Shown one piece after another: positions 22,101 through 32,240 of a stretch of 64,000 nt of DNA. The translations under genes were made by a program, and so were the position numbers. The stretch covers positions 75,944,349 to 76,008,348 of the forward strand of contig NC_087062.1 in the NCBI RefSeq assembly GCF_963678635.1. The letters run 5' to 3'. Positions within the stretch are counted from its first letter, which is position 1. Each line of letters begins with the position of its first letter. This stretch comes from Symsagittifera roscoffensis (lineage: Eukaryota; Xenacoelomorpha; Acoela; Convolutidae). The notes under the pieces are model-generated. The model made no database searches and was not told where the DNA came from. It worked only from the letters and a program-made list of their open reading frames with translations.

Positions 22101-25100
22101 ACTTTGAGCCCTAATTTTAAAAGGATGACCCAATTTTTATCCATTTGAGTGCATAGTATCGAATATGTGGCTCTTATCGATCTCACAGACGTCTCTGTAA
22201 ATTCATTTGATAAGCGGCATTTTGTGTTTAGACCTCTCTACAAGTTTTCAGACACTGAGATGCCGTCCTTCATCAGCAACTACGACAGAGTCAGGGACGC
22301 AGTGCTCCAGTTCGGAGATATCACAACCGAAAGTAAAGAATCACTTTTCTATGTTTCATTTCACCTCCGAGAGCTAGTGATTTAAAAAAAAAATGAACAA
22401 GCTCAAATTTACTTTTTCGCGGTTTGGATTTTGATTTCTTTTTAAGTTAAGTTCATTTCTTTTGTTAAAAGGAAGGCAAGCTCTGCTATCGAACAGCAAA
22501 AATGTAAGGTCACGAAAAGCGTGATCAACATCTAAGTTCAAAAATGGATTTTATTCATCCGAAGAAATGTGATTTAAAAGCGTCAGATGCAAAGTTGATG
22601 CCAATAATATCCATCCTTTTATAATTCGTCAGTAGAAATCTTCAGATTTCCCTGATTTGCACAAAATAATGTAAATTTTATAAAGTAAGTGGTTTGCTTG
22701 CAATAGATATACCTGATGATTTTTTTTTGATGACAAATACCATTATAACTACTCCTTCATTTAAAATTTTTGACTTGCTTCATTAAAAGCCATTGACTTA
22801 TTATTGCCATATTTTGTTCAGATGGAAAACTTTCACAGACAGAGACTAAATCAGCCCTGGATGAAATCGTGAGCATATTCACGCAAGACTGCTTCTGTAA
22901 TCTAAATGACAACAAATCAATTTTTGTCAATTGTTTTCAGGAGTCGGAAAAATGGCTGTGCAAATCAGACTTGGACTGGGAAGAAGAGACTGCTTCAACA
23001 ATTTCGAAAGACAGAAGATCAAGCGTAAGTGCCTATCATCACAAAAGCAATACAAAATCATTGTTGTTTTTATTTTACGGAACTTAAGATCCTTATTGAA
23101 TTCACCAGCGGAGTTTGGTTTATTGTTTGTGCTGCTAACTCAGTATCCTCACTCCAATCGAGTAAAAAAGTTACGCAAGCTCGCTTGTTCAAAAGATCAT
23201 TTTTGTAAATTAATTAAAATGCTAGTCATATCAATTTGTTTGTTCAGTATGTTTACGACACGATGAACGTATTTCAGACTCTTAGATAGGTCGCGATGAT
23301 TTTTTTCTTTTTTTTTCAGGAAAAGTTTTAACATTAGTTCAGGCTCAAATTTACTTTTTCGCGGTTTGGCTTTCGATTTTTCTTTAAGTTCAGTTCTTTT
23401 CCTTTGTTAAAAATAAGGAAAACTCCACTATCGAAAATGGAATTTAAGTTGCAGATTTCCCAGCGAAAAAAATTTTTTTAACTATTGATCCAGTTTTCTC
23501 AAATTGGGTTAATTTCATCGAAAAATTGCTAATCATAAATTATTCTAGAAATTTAAAGAGCATTCAGTGCATCTATTTTTTTTTCTTTGAAATTCGAAAG
23601 CTGAGTTATTTCAAAAAACATGTCAGTTTTTCCTATGTTATTGCGCTGATTCTTTTCTATGTTATTGCATTGACTCTTTTCATTGACTCTTTTCCAACTG
23701 TCTGTTGGCTATGTTTTTAAGAGTCAATTAACGTAGTGCAGACTCTAGTATAGGTGATGACTTGTTTTTCAGAAATAAGTCCTAAAATTTCACGCTCGAA
23801 TTTATTTATTTTTTCTTGATTTGACATTCGACTTAAGTTCATTTCGTTCGTTAAAAGAAAGTCAAACTCCACTATCGAACAGCAAAAGTGTAAAGGCAAC
23901 GAAAAACGCGGTTGACTTATAGTGTACAAAGTGGGTTCAAGTTTTCAGATCTCTCAGCGAAATAAAAATGTTACCTATTCATCAAGTTTTCTCAATTTTT
24001 GTTGGTTTTATGAAAAAATTGTCTATCATAAATTGTGCTTGAAAATTCGTTTTTTTTTGTTTTTATTTTCGTTTTTTTTTACTCTTTCAACTCTCTGTGG
24101 GTTGTGTTTTGACTTCAGCAATCAAGGAGAAAAATACTCAATATTTTTTATGCTTATGATCAGCCGGTTTTGTCAAATTGTGGATATAGACTTTTTTCAG
24201 CACGTTGTTTAACGAAGTTAGTCGAATCATTTAATAGCTTGGATTTACATATAAAAAGTTTGTTTTCTGCTACTTCTCTTCGGCGTTTTTGGGCAAAGGT
24301 AAAGGCTACGCATGGGGCGAAAAAGTCCTCGGTTCAAATCTGGCTAGGACCTATTTTTTCAAAGGGCAAATGAAACGTTTTCAAAAAAATGCAGCACTGT
24401 CTGCCTGCTTATATTTTGTCGGCTTAGTTGCCACGTGCCATTTTTTGTGCTGTAGAGGTTTTCCTTGTAACTATACTTGCGAGTAATCGGGATCTCGACT
24501 TTTTTTCTCGTAAACAAATTTTCGTATACTAAGTTGAACCTGCTTTATTGTTGAACCTTAACAGGTTCCTTTTCCACTCGGCCTGATGACTGATGGTAAC
24601 GCCATTGGACCTTTTTTTTCAGTTTGTATAAATTTGAATTTTTTTCGGTTAAAACGGATTTTTTTTAGACGATTTGGGATTTTTTCCACTTAATGCTTAA
24701 ATTTTAGTTTTTTTCTTAAACTACTCTGCCGGTTTTCAAAAGAAGGCTAATCAATAAAAAAAATACCGCCTGTGTGCCTGTATAATGCCCTGTGTGCCTG
24801 TATATTGCCCTGTGTGCCTGCATAATTGGTTTTTACCCCACTGTCTACAGCCTTCGAAAATGTCTGCTACGGGAATATTTATTATTTGTGGATTTAACAT
24901 AAAAAGCTATGACCCTCGGAAAAGTCAAAATTTTGATTTTTTTTCAGCTTTTTTTGAACTTGACTTTTTTCGAGAACTCCCTCGTAAAAGTCAATTGTTG
25001 ATATTTTACCGTTTTTTAACTGTTTGATTTTCCCCCGCTTAATCTACTGTTATGAATTGTCTGTGGTTAAGAGTCGAATAACCTAGTTCAGACTCTTATA

Positions 25101-28100
25101 TATTTCGGGATGATTTTTTTAAGGAAACTTCTTAAATTGTGTTCAATCTCAAATTTACTTTTTCGCGGTTTGGTTTTTGATATATTTTTAAGTTCAATTC
25201 ATTTCCTTTCTTGAAAGGAAGGCAAATTCCACTACCGAACAGCAAAAGTTTTATGTCACGAAAAACGTGATCGACTTCTAGCTTCAAAAATGGAATTTAA
25301 TTATCGGATGTAGCAGCGAAACGAAATTTTTATCTATTGATACATTTTTCTCGAATTGGGTTAGTTTTATCAAAAAGTTGTCAATCTTAATTTGTTCCAG
25401 AAATTCAACGAGCTTCAAGGCAATCTATTTCGAAAGTTGAGATTTTTCATAAACCATCATTGACTCTTTTCCTACTGCCTGTTGGCTGTTTACAAATTGC
25501 TGCCTGTGACGAATCGTTGCCTCTCGCACGATTTATCAAAATGAGAAAATAAATGTTAGAATTTTTACGTTTAGTTTGTGAACAAAGAAGATCTCGACGA
25601 ATGGCTTCTATCGTCGGTCCAAGCAAAGAAAACCGACCAAATAAGTAAGTATAATACCCTTAGTTCGTCCTTTCTATTCAGTGTGCCTGAAAAAACGGAC
25701 CCAAGGTTTAGTTACTTTGCATCATGCTGTTCGAATTACTCGGAATTTGCAGATTTCTAAGAGGAACAAGATTTTTATCTATTGATCTAGTTTTCTCAAA
25801 TTGGGTTATTTTAATTGAAAATTTTTCAATCATAAATTGTTCTAGAAACTCAAAGAGCTTCACGGCCATCTTTCTTTTCATGTAAATTCGAAAGTTGGAT
25901 TTTTTCAGAAAAAATATGATGCCAGTATTTTTTGTTTTCTTGCGTTCATTGACTTTTTCCAACTGTCTGTTGGCTATGTTCATGTAATGCCCATCGTTGA
26001 AAATAACAGTGCATACGCAGCGTATAAGTTAAAATATGTGTATTTCAGCTATCTCAGCTTAAATGACGCGTATTCATTGCTGCCTCAGATTTATCAGCAA
26101 TGGATGCTTGTGTGAAAACTAGTATTAATTTGGCGTCAACGGTCTAACGTTAATATGTTGGCCTGCAAAGCAGATTAATATGCGATTGGTTACACGGTTT
26201 GACAATGTTTGTTTTTTTTAAAGTTTTTTTGTATTTTGTTGAATTTGTAGAGTTTTTGTGCCGTATGATGCTTTTTTTGCGAAGCGCCACATTGCTTCTG
26301 TGAAGATCTAGATTGTATCTAGAATCCAACTCAATTTAATGACCTGCCTCTTTGAAATAGTTATTGGAGTTTTATAGTGAAATTAAGCTTTTATGTTTTT
26401 AAGTGTCTGATTTGGTGAAAGCATGGACATTGCGCGATTCCGAATGCGTTCAGAAACAGAATCAACAATCTAGTTTTGCGCTGACAGAAGTGGAGAAGAC
26501 TAGCAGTTGTGTACCTAATACCACTCCAAACGATTACAAGGTAAGCAGATGTTTGATAATTTGATTGTGTGACTTGACTGTTGATTGCACGAAGTGATTA
26601 TAGTGGTGTACAGATCAGTACGTGCAATGGAATGCAGATCATTCTAATACAATTTGGCTGGCTGAAAACAATACTTGAATGATTGCGTTGTTATCCGAAA
26701 TTTTTTCTGTCCGAATCGTCCTACGTAGTAAGATGCAAGTGTCTCAAGAATGAGCTCAATAGCAGTTAAAAATACTTGAATCGATGAGATTTACAGGAAT
26801 CTACTCTGTCTGCTTTGTTTCCTGACTCTCGATAGCTTTCTTTTCTTTTCTGTCCTTTTACTTTTTTGAACATTTTTATTTTTAGGGGCTTTCAGTATAT
26901 CTTATTGGTGTAGCGTGCAGACACCAACATTGAAAACAACAAGAACTTAGTGATTGAATGTCGTATCATCTTGTAGAATAGGAATAGTGCTAGGTTAATA
27001 AGACGACAGAAAGTTAAGACGAAAGAGTTGAGAAGAAGACTAAATTGCGAAACCTATCTATCACTGATTAAATTTTTTGTAAAAACAGGTGCCCTAATCC
27101 TTCAAATTAGGCGGCCAAAATTAGTGCCCTGTTTCTCATAGTGCTTATTCAGTTGGTTTATTAAAGTCACAGCCAGTAGAAATCATTGTCGTCTTAACAG
27201 GCTGTCGTCTTTTTTGCCAGACACCTAGTGGAATGGTAAGAAAGGCTAATCCTATTTGTGTGTTTGTACTGTTTAGCTTTGGATTAAGAGAGAAGCCTGC
27301 CGTCTCAATTGTCCCGCCGTGGAAAACAACAACAGTAACAACCATAGACCGACTGCTAGCCCCAGTATTGTGTCCTCAGCTGCTACAGCGCCTGTCGTCG
27401 AAATAGAGGACTTGACTCAGCTGGTGAGTACTAATGGCGTTTTAAAAAAGTGAGATCTTCTATTAGTCAAAAAGCCATTGCACGAGGCGGTCAAGTTAAC
27501 GTTAGTTGAACTTGAGAGCAAGGTAAGCGACGATTACTATACCTTTTGTATTTCAAATACGAAACCAAGTAGTTAGAATTCACCAAAGAAAAGATAAATA
27601 TATTTTTTTTCAGATAGAAATTGTTTGCTTTGTGCGTGTTGTGATGAGATAACTGATCGAAAGCCTAGGCAGTTAATGAATTAAGCGTAATCGACAAAAT
27701 TTGTCTGAAAAAGTAACAAGCAACTAAAATTTAAAGACATCAGAAAAAAAACTTATTTTCGAGGAAGCATTTAATGAAGCATTCCGATGATAATTTGAGG
27801 CAACTGATTTTGCGTGAAACAGAATAAGTACTATGTTGCCTCAATTTATTCGCTCATGATTATTTGCGGTACTCAAAAAAATTTAAAAAAAAACAGACAC
27901 ACCCGAATGCAACGTTCCTTCCCATTTTCTATAGTCGGAAAAAAATATGCAACTGTGACAGAGCATAAAAACAAAACAAACATTATTATTCTAATCCATC
28001 CAACCCAATCTATCTCTTCATTCAAACAACGAGAAATACGCGTGATAACGTTGTTCTGCCAAGATGCACATTCGGCTGCTGTTATGACTCTGCTTCTTTC

Positions 28101-31100
28101 TTCGATACATTGCTTCATTTTCGGGAAACGGAAATTTATGGTATTCGTTTCGCAAACGACCGTTTTAGTAGTGATGACGTATGAAAACAATTCGATGTTT
28201 ATACAAATTTTTTAAGCTGCTTTGTTAGGAAGTCGTTTTGTTGGTAACGAGTCATTACGCGTCAATATTAATAAATTACGAGTCAATATTGATATTACTT
28301 GGCGCATTGTTAAAAGTAGAGTAAGCGTCAAGATTTGAGCCGTATAAAAGCAATTAAATTCCAACTCAATTCATAAAGAAAACAAGGATAGCTGGTTGCT
28401 GTAGTACAACATGTTCGGACTATATTCATAAAAAATACATATAAAAGTTCTTCAAATTAGGGTCGTTTTTCGTACGTGGTGTAATGATAAAACTATACAC
28501 ACGCGTAAAAAGTTAGTAAATTAGTCATAATCGACAACAGTTGTCTGCAAAAAATAGAACAGCAAACAATAAATGAAGAAAAAAAACTCAAACTAAGTTA
28601 AGGTTATTTTTTCAACAAAAATTTCTTAACAATAATTTTGAAATTTAAAACAAGACTGCTTGTATCAGGGCAAAGCACTGAATGTTCCGTCTGCCTTTTA
28701 ATGTTTAAGGAGCAGTGATATCATTGAGAATTAAATGAAATAAAACAAAATGCCCCCCACACGCCACATAAAGTACAAAACGATTGATTTCGCTCCTTTT
28801 AACAAATCAATTACGACAAATAAGCTTCTTATAACCAATTTGGAATGATTTCTAAGACTGATTAACTCTCCGCTTACGCGTTAATAGCGCGAAATATATC
28901 GCGGGTTAACTGTCCCAAATTGGCCATAATGGCTATCTTTAAGCCAACATAACTTTACAAAAAACGATCACATGTAAAATATCTTTCCAAATTTACGCTC
29001 AAGACAACAATACTTTTTGAATGATATAAAAAAATCTTGTCAAAAGTCGAAATTTGTCTGAAGAAAAAACCCACCCCGAGCACAAATATTCCGTTACTTT
29101 CGTATCGAAAGTCGGAACAATAAGTGTTTGAAACTTGTCATTTTGAGTAGATCTGATTTTTGGCTCCATAAACTAATTTTTAATTCCAATTTGTCGTTTG
29201 ATCTCATTATACAACTTTGTTATAACAATGATTTCAAATTAGAATACCTTTGTTTTTTTTTTAGTTTGAGAATTTCAATATCTTTTTGAGAAATCCAGTT
29301 ACCACTATGGAATAATTTAGAAGACTGTTTTGGAGTCCACGACAAATTAGCTTGTCTGCACTCAAGGCCTATCAGTTATATGGTACTGCATTTTGCATTC
29401 AATTGTTGATGCAGTATCCTATGCTTAAGCACGTCAATTCTAGAGCATTGTTTAAGGAGGCTTGTTACATGAAACAACTAGTTATTTAGCACCCTAAAAC
29501 TTGTCCAATGCTAAAAAATCAGGCTGGCATTTTTAAAAAATTGGCATCAATTCATGCGCTATGTTAAGGTGAACAGCTCTTGCTGTTTTTAAGCACGAAA
29601 TAAACTATCAACAGTAAGGTTCGACTTGAGTTTTAAATATACCACTGGTAATATACTCCACATTTAAAGAAACAAATGCAGGTATAATATGCTGTAATTA
29701 AGGCGCTATAACTTATCCTGCTTCAAACCCCAAATTAAGAAGCTCGAACTGTTAGAACCAAAAATCATCATCATAAAAGCTAATTTCGGCATTGCACCTT
29801 GTCAAAAAAACTTGTCCAGCTAAACGCCCAGAAGGGGATGCTCACCTCTTTCGGCTCAAGAATTCGATCATTTTACTCCCCAAAGGGTCCCGCATTGGAA
29901 GTAAATTACGATACCACTTTCAGCGCCAACAATTCAACCTTGAGGGAGGGAGAGCATGCGTCGTAAAAAAGACATTTTGGTCAAAACCTTGCTAAAAGGA
30001 CCAAAGCAGGCATTTTGAAACGTTTTTTTTTTTGTTTACCAGCAGCTCTGAAACTGTTGGAAAAATTCAGCGTTTTTGGTGTTAAATGAAAGCAACTTTG
30101 TTGAATGAGCAACTCGTTAGTTGAATTTGAATTTACATAGTTGAATTTTAATGTTCAGAATATGATGGAATTACGAAAGGTTTAATTTACCTATGCTTAG
30201 GATATCGTTTGATTCTTAGGGAACAATTCAAAGAACTAAGTACTCATCTTTTATGTTCCGACCATTTAAAAATTGAGGAGGGTCTTTGTATTCGGGTGTT
30301 TTATAGTTTTTTTCCACGCAAAATCAGGTACCACAATTAATGCTTATTTGGTAAAAACGTTTCTAAAAAAATTATATTATTGTGCAAAAATATAGAATTT
30401 CCAGTTAATTGTTTTATATCCGACGGTGTTTTCTTTCATCTCTGTCAAAATAGTCTCACGGAAATTTTAAAGAAAAAAATATCTGTCTAATTGTTTGCCT
30501 TTTTCCGGTAGATGCGCAGTTGGTATTTTAAAAGCACGCGCATTTTGCTTTTGCTTTCAGTTTATGAGGATGCCAAACGGATCTCTTTAACTATCCCCCC
30601 CTAGGGTACCTAGTAACGAATTGCCACCCCTGTAAAGAAATAATTCAATTGTTAAGCCTATGTAAAAGTTGTACATGCAAAAAGGGTGGAATAGTTAAAG
30701 ATCTGGTCAAACTGCAGTTTCAGATTCTAGAGCGAATTCGAAGTAGCTGATAACTTGAGGCTAAATAGTGAAAAATTGAACACTGTCTTTCATTTGAAAT
30801 TGTTTCGTCTTTTTTGTTTTCGCATCAAACTGCGTATATTATAGATAGTATTGTGTAATTTTTCTTAAGTTCCTTCAAACTGGGTTTAGTTTGTTCTCAT
30901 TTTGGTATGCTTGTATCGATCTAACTTCTAAGTTTTTAAGAACTTATAAAAGACGTATGCAGTTTTTTCATGATCACAGTTTCTGTGATATCTATTTCTC
31001 TCTGGTTCGCAAAGCGATGGAAGCTCCTCTTTGCATCTGTGTTTAAAGGTTTCTTATTTTGTGGTGTTTGCAGAAATGCTTTCTGACAGAGGAACCAGCC

Positions 31101-31604
31101 ACGCGCTGTAATTCGCCTTCGTCGGACTGGAGACAATGGCTAGCAGTGCCGGCTAGTACTAAACGATCAACAATACCCACTGCGAACTCTTACAGTGCAC
31201 TATCTGACTGTGCGACTAGCCGATGCAGCTCAGTGTCGAACTTCTGTGAGGCGAACGAGATGTGTTCCAACTTTGACGAGTGTCTGGCGGACGACTCACG
31301 ATGTTTGAACAGATACAACGAGTGGCTCATGTCTTCGTCTAAGCGACCCTTGCCCCCTAAGGCAAGAATGGAAACAGAGGATTTGAGCTTGTGGCTTGCT
31401 AAGAGCAGCTCCGACAAGAGTGCTTGTTACAGTTCCGAGCAAGGCTGCCCAGTTCTCGGCTGCAGTGTCAAAGATGCCAATTTTGCTCCGTTCTATTCCA
31501 AGAAGAGCAATATTGTTAACTATCTCTCCTCCGGAAACGATACAATGGATTGGTTCGAAAACGGCTCAAAAGACAATGCCGACTTTTGGCTCGCAGGAAA
31601 ATAA
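19181..31604 (+). CDS. NCOA4: NCOA4-like ferritinophagy receptor (10 exons, 463 aa)
   Basis: NCOA4 binds ferritin and delivers it to the autophagosome/lysosome, releasing iron. Exons: 19181-19267, 19578-19703, 19930-19991, 22232-22332, 22822-22868, 22941-23024, 25575-25644, 26404-26540, 27277-27423, 31074-31604 (stop TAA); total 1392 nt. TGA lies in frame just before the ATG. The N-terminal coiled-coil region has VREKWLLKQLDQL (human SREVWLYEQVDLI) and, at residues 107-120, a match to the human NCOA4 stretch ending TTFGSL. Short Trp-Leu-type motifs recur: EKWL 145, DEWL 177, QWL 308, NEWL 369, LWL 393, FWL 458. The C-terminal domain has CEANEMCSNFDEC then C364 (Cys 345, 351, 357, 364), matching human CRANEPCTSFAEC...C. 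It is shorter than the human protein (614 aa). The ferritin-contacting Ile/Trp pair of human cannot be placed with confidence. Family assignment is sure; ferritin binding is inferred. Confidence 0.9.
20560..21085 (+). repeat. Dispersed repeat (family 3) with a 30-bp tandem duplication
   Basis: GTCGCCTTAGTTGCCGCTAG, CATCCGATTCAAGCATGAAG and the end TATTGCAAAGCTCCGTTTCG, CCAGTG match 12815-13490. Within it a stretch starting TTGAAAGTTATTCTTTCAAC is repeated with a 30-base period (20923 and 20953). Confidence 0.5.
21288..21678 (+). mobile_element. Inverted-repeat element (family 1), diverged copy
   Basis: The interior GGCAAATTCCACTATCGAAC, GGTCACGAAAAATCTGAATG and the end AATTCATTGACACGTTT plus CCAACTGTCTGTTGGC are clear. 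The left end is eroded. Confidence 0.6.
22390..22555 (+). mobile_element. Inverted-repeat element (family 1), internal fragment
   Basis: CTCAAATTTACTTTTTCGCG, GGAAGGCAAGCTCTGCTATC and GGTCACGAAAAGCGTGATCA are family 1 interior. Both ends are missing. It starts about 55 bases after exon 4 of the NCOA4-like gene. Confidence 0.55.
23261..23716 (+). mobile_element. Inverted-repeat element (family 1), nearly full copy, first of a tandem pair
   Basis: Starts CGATGAACGTATTTCAGACT, lacking the first bases of the inverted end, and ends ATTGACTCTTTTC plus CCAACTGTCTGTTGGC. A second copy follows directly at 23719. Confidence 0.7.
23719..24117 (+). mobile_element. Inverted-repeat element (family 1), second of a tandem pair
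   Basis: Starts AAGAGTCAATTAACGTAG two bases after the preceding copy ends. The interior CCACTATCGAACAGCAAAA and ACGAAAAACGCGGT is clear. The right end is mutated (TTACTCTTTCAACTCTCTGT). Confidence 0.65.
24290..24358 (+). mobile_element. tRNA-like SINE head
   Basis: AAGGTAAAGGCTACGCATGG, CTCGGTTCAAATCTGGC, AGGACCTATTTTTTC. It shows the same B box and terminal T run as 6495-6570 and 47858-47936. The following TTTTGTCGGCTTAGTTGCC is also shared with family 3 repeats. Confidence 0.5.
24769..24828. repeat. Three 20-bp tandem units
   Basis: CCTGTGTGCCTGTATAATGC is repeated three times head to tail with one or a few changes in each later unit. Single units of the same motif occur near 4088 and 4410, so it is part of the repeat around the 4200-5215 array. 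There are no spacers, so it is not a CRISPR array. Confidence 0.8.
25069..25490 (+). mobile_element. Inverted-repeat element (family 1), full-length copy
   Basis: Starts AAGAGTCGAATAACCTAG and ends CATCATTGACTCTT plus CCTACTGCCTGTTGGC. It lies 84 bases upstream of exon 7 of the NCOA4-like gene. Confidence 0.75.
25745..25980 (+). mobile_element. Inverted-repeat element (family 1), 3' half
   Basis: CTCAAATTGGGTTATTTTAA, AATCATAAATTGTTCTAGAA, TTGCGTTCATTGACTTT plus CCAACTGTCTGTTGGC. The 5' half is absent. It starts about 100 bases after exon 7 of the NCOA4-like gene. Confidence 0.65.
28385..28575 (-). repeat. Dispersed repeat, related to 57355-57545
   Basis: AACAAGGATAGCTGGTTGCTG, AAATTAGGGTCGTTTTTCGT, CGTGGTGTAATGATAAAACT, CATAATCGACAACAGTTGTC matches 57355-57545 in order. 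Part of it also appears at 27640-27730. The reverse complement of its first motif matches CCGGCTATTCTT at 2330-2445. Confidence 0.5.
28647..29119 (-). mobile_element. Hairpin-ended element (family 5), reverse orientation
   Basis: This is the reverse complement of the insertion at 38847-39391. It contains CCCCCCACACGCCACATAAA, CTCTCCGCTTACGCGTTAAT, AACCCACCCCGAGCACAAAT and ends in CTTTCGTATCGAAAGTCGGA. One terminus has the hairpin CTTTCG-tat-CGAAAG. The other has a decayed CAGGGC...hairpin. No open frame of note is present. Confidence 0.7.
30257..30345 (+). repeat. Dispersed repeat starting TGTTCCGACC (family 4), short copy
   Basis: ATGTTCCGACCATTTAAAAA, GGAGGGTCTTTGTATTCGGG, CACGCAAAATCAGGTACCAC. 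Same order as 16811-16970. Confidence 0.55.
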
Positions 31605-32240
31605 AAAGTAGAAACAACGGATCTCATCTATTTTGAAGTTTAATAAAATTTGTTGGATTTTTAGGAACCCATGAATATTTTGTTTCAGAGATACACATTT
31701 TGTGCTTATTATGCAACTATCTTTAGCCCGGAGGTGTATTAAACGAAAGTTGAATTTAATGACTGTAAACGCTGGCATGGACATCTCCAAATAACTTTTT
31801 GTGCACATTTCGTTCGACTCTAATTGGTACAAACTTAGGTACTGGTACTACTCATCAAAAAATATTTTAATTTTGGAACCGATAAGCGTCATATTCTTAA
31901 CGGATTCTTTAAAGTGATCTAAATTAAATTTTTTGTGTAATTGACTAATATATTGCAAAGTTTTTTTTTTTTACTGGAGTAAACCGGACTAAGTGTCGCA
32001 GTATAGAGTTGCAAAAAAGTTGAAATGAGTTTGTTGTAGTTAAAGTGAACTATGTATCAGAACGGAATAACGTTTACAAAGAAAACGAAGCCCATATTAA
32101 ACGATTTAAAGCTAAGTTTTTTCTAAATGAATGTTTTAGTTGGCATTCTTTAGTGCTCGAGATTATGACGTTAAGTATGTGTTGTGTGAATGATGTGGTT
32201 TTCAGAGAGTTAATGTAGGTTAGTTGACTACTGGGACAGC
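31605..32240. other. Spacer between the NCOA4-like gene and the kinase gene
   Basis: Only 636 bases separate the stop codon of the NCOA4-like gene from the start codon of the kinase. It must contain the 3' end of one transcript and at least the end of the next leader. A TTTTCAG acceptor-like site at about 32199-32205, followed by an in-frame TAA, suggests a spliced non-coding leader for the kinase. No conserved promoter element was recognised. Confidence 0.55.
31642..31647 (+). terminator. Poly(A) signal candidate for the NCOA4-like gene
   Basis: AATAAA lies 38 bases after the stop codon and is followed by T- and GT-containing sequence. Another AATAAA overlaps the stop codon itself (31600-31605) and is the weaker candidate. 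Confidence 0.5.

Larger units (their letters stand above)
19992..22231. other. Intron 3 of the NCOA4-like gene, repeat-filled
   Basis: No additional exon is recognisable. It contains a family 3 repeat (20560-21085), further GCGAAGC-type hairpin ends near 21170-21200 and 21720-21745, and a family 1 element at 21288-21678. Confidence 0.6.
27424..31073. other. Large last intron of the NCOA4-like gene, A-rich on the + strand
   Basis: This 3.65 kb intron contains no recognisable exon. Unlike most of the window, its first 2.5 kb is A-rich rather than T-rich on the + strand, and the repeats it carries there (27870, 28385, 28647) run opposite to their relatives elsewhere. A GCGAAGC-type end (GCAAAGCGATGGAAGCTCC, TTTGCATCTGTGTTT) lies at about 31005-31045, just before the last exon. 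Confidence 0.6.

Noticed and set aside
24769-24828. Short direct repeats as a CRISPR array
   Set aside because: The three 20-bp units are directly adjacent with no spacers, and the DNA is clearly animal.
27814-28215. Open frame of 133 codons, with another on the opposite strand of the same segment
   Set aside because: Both frames overlap reversed repeat sequence and show no family similarity. Two overlapping frames on opposite strands suggest composition rather than coding.
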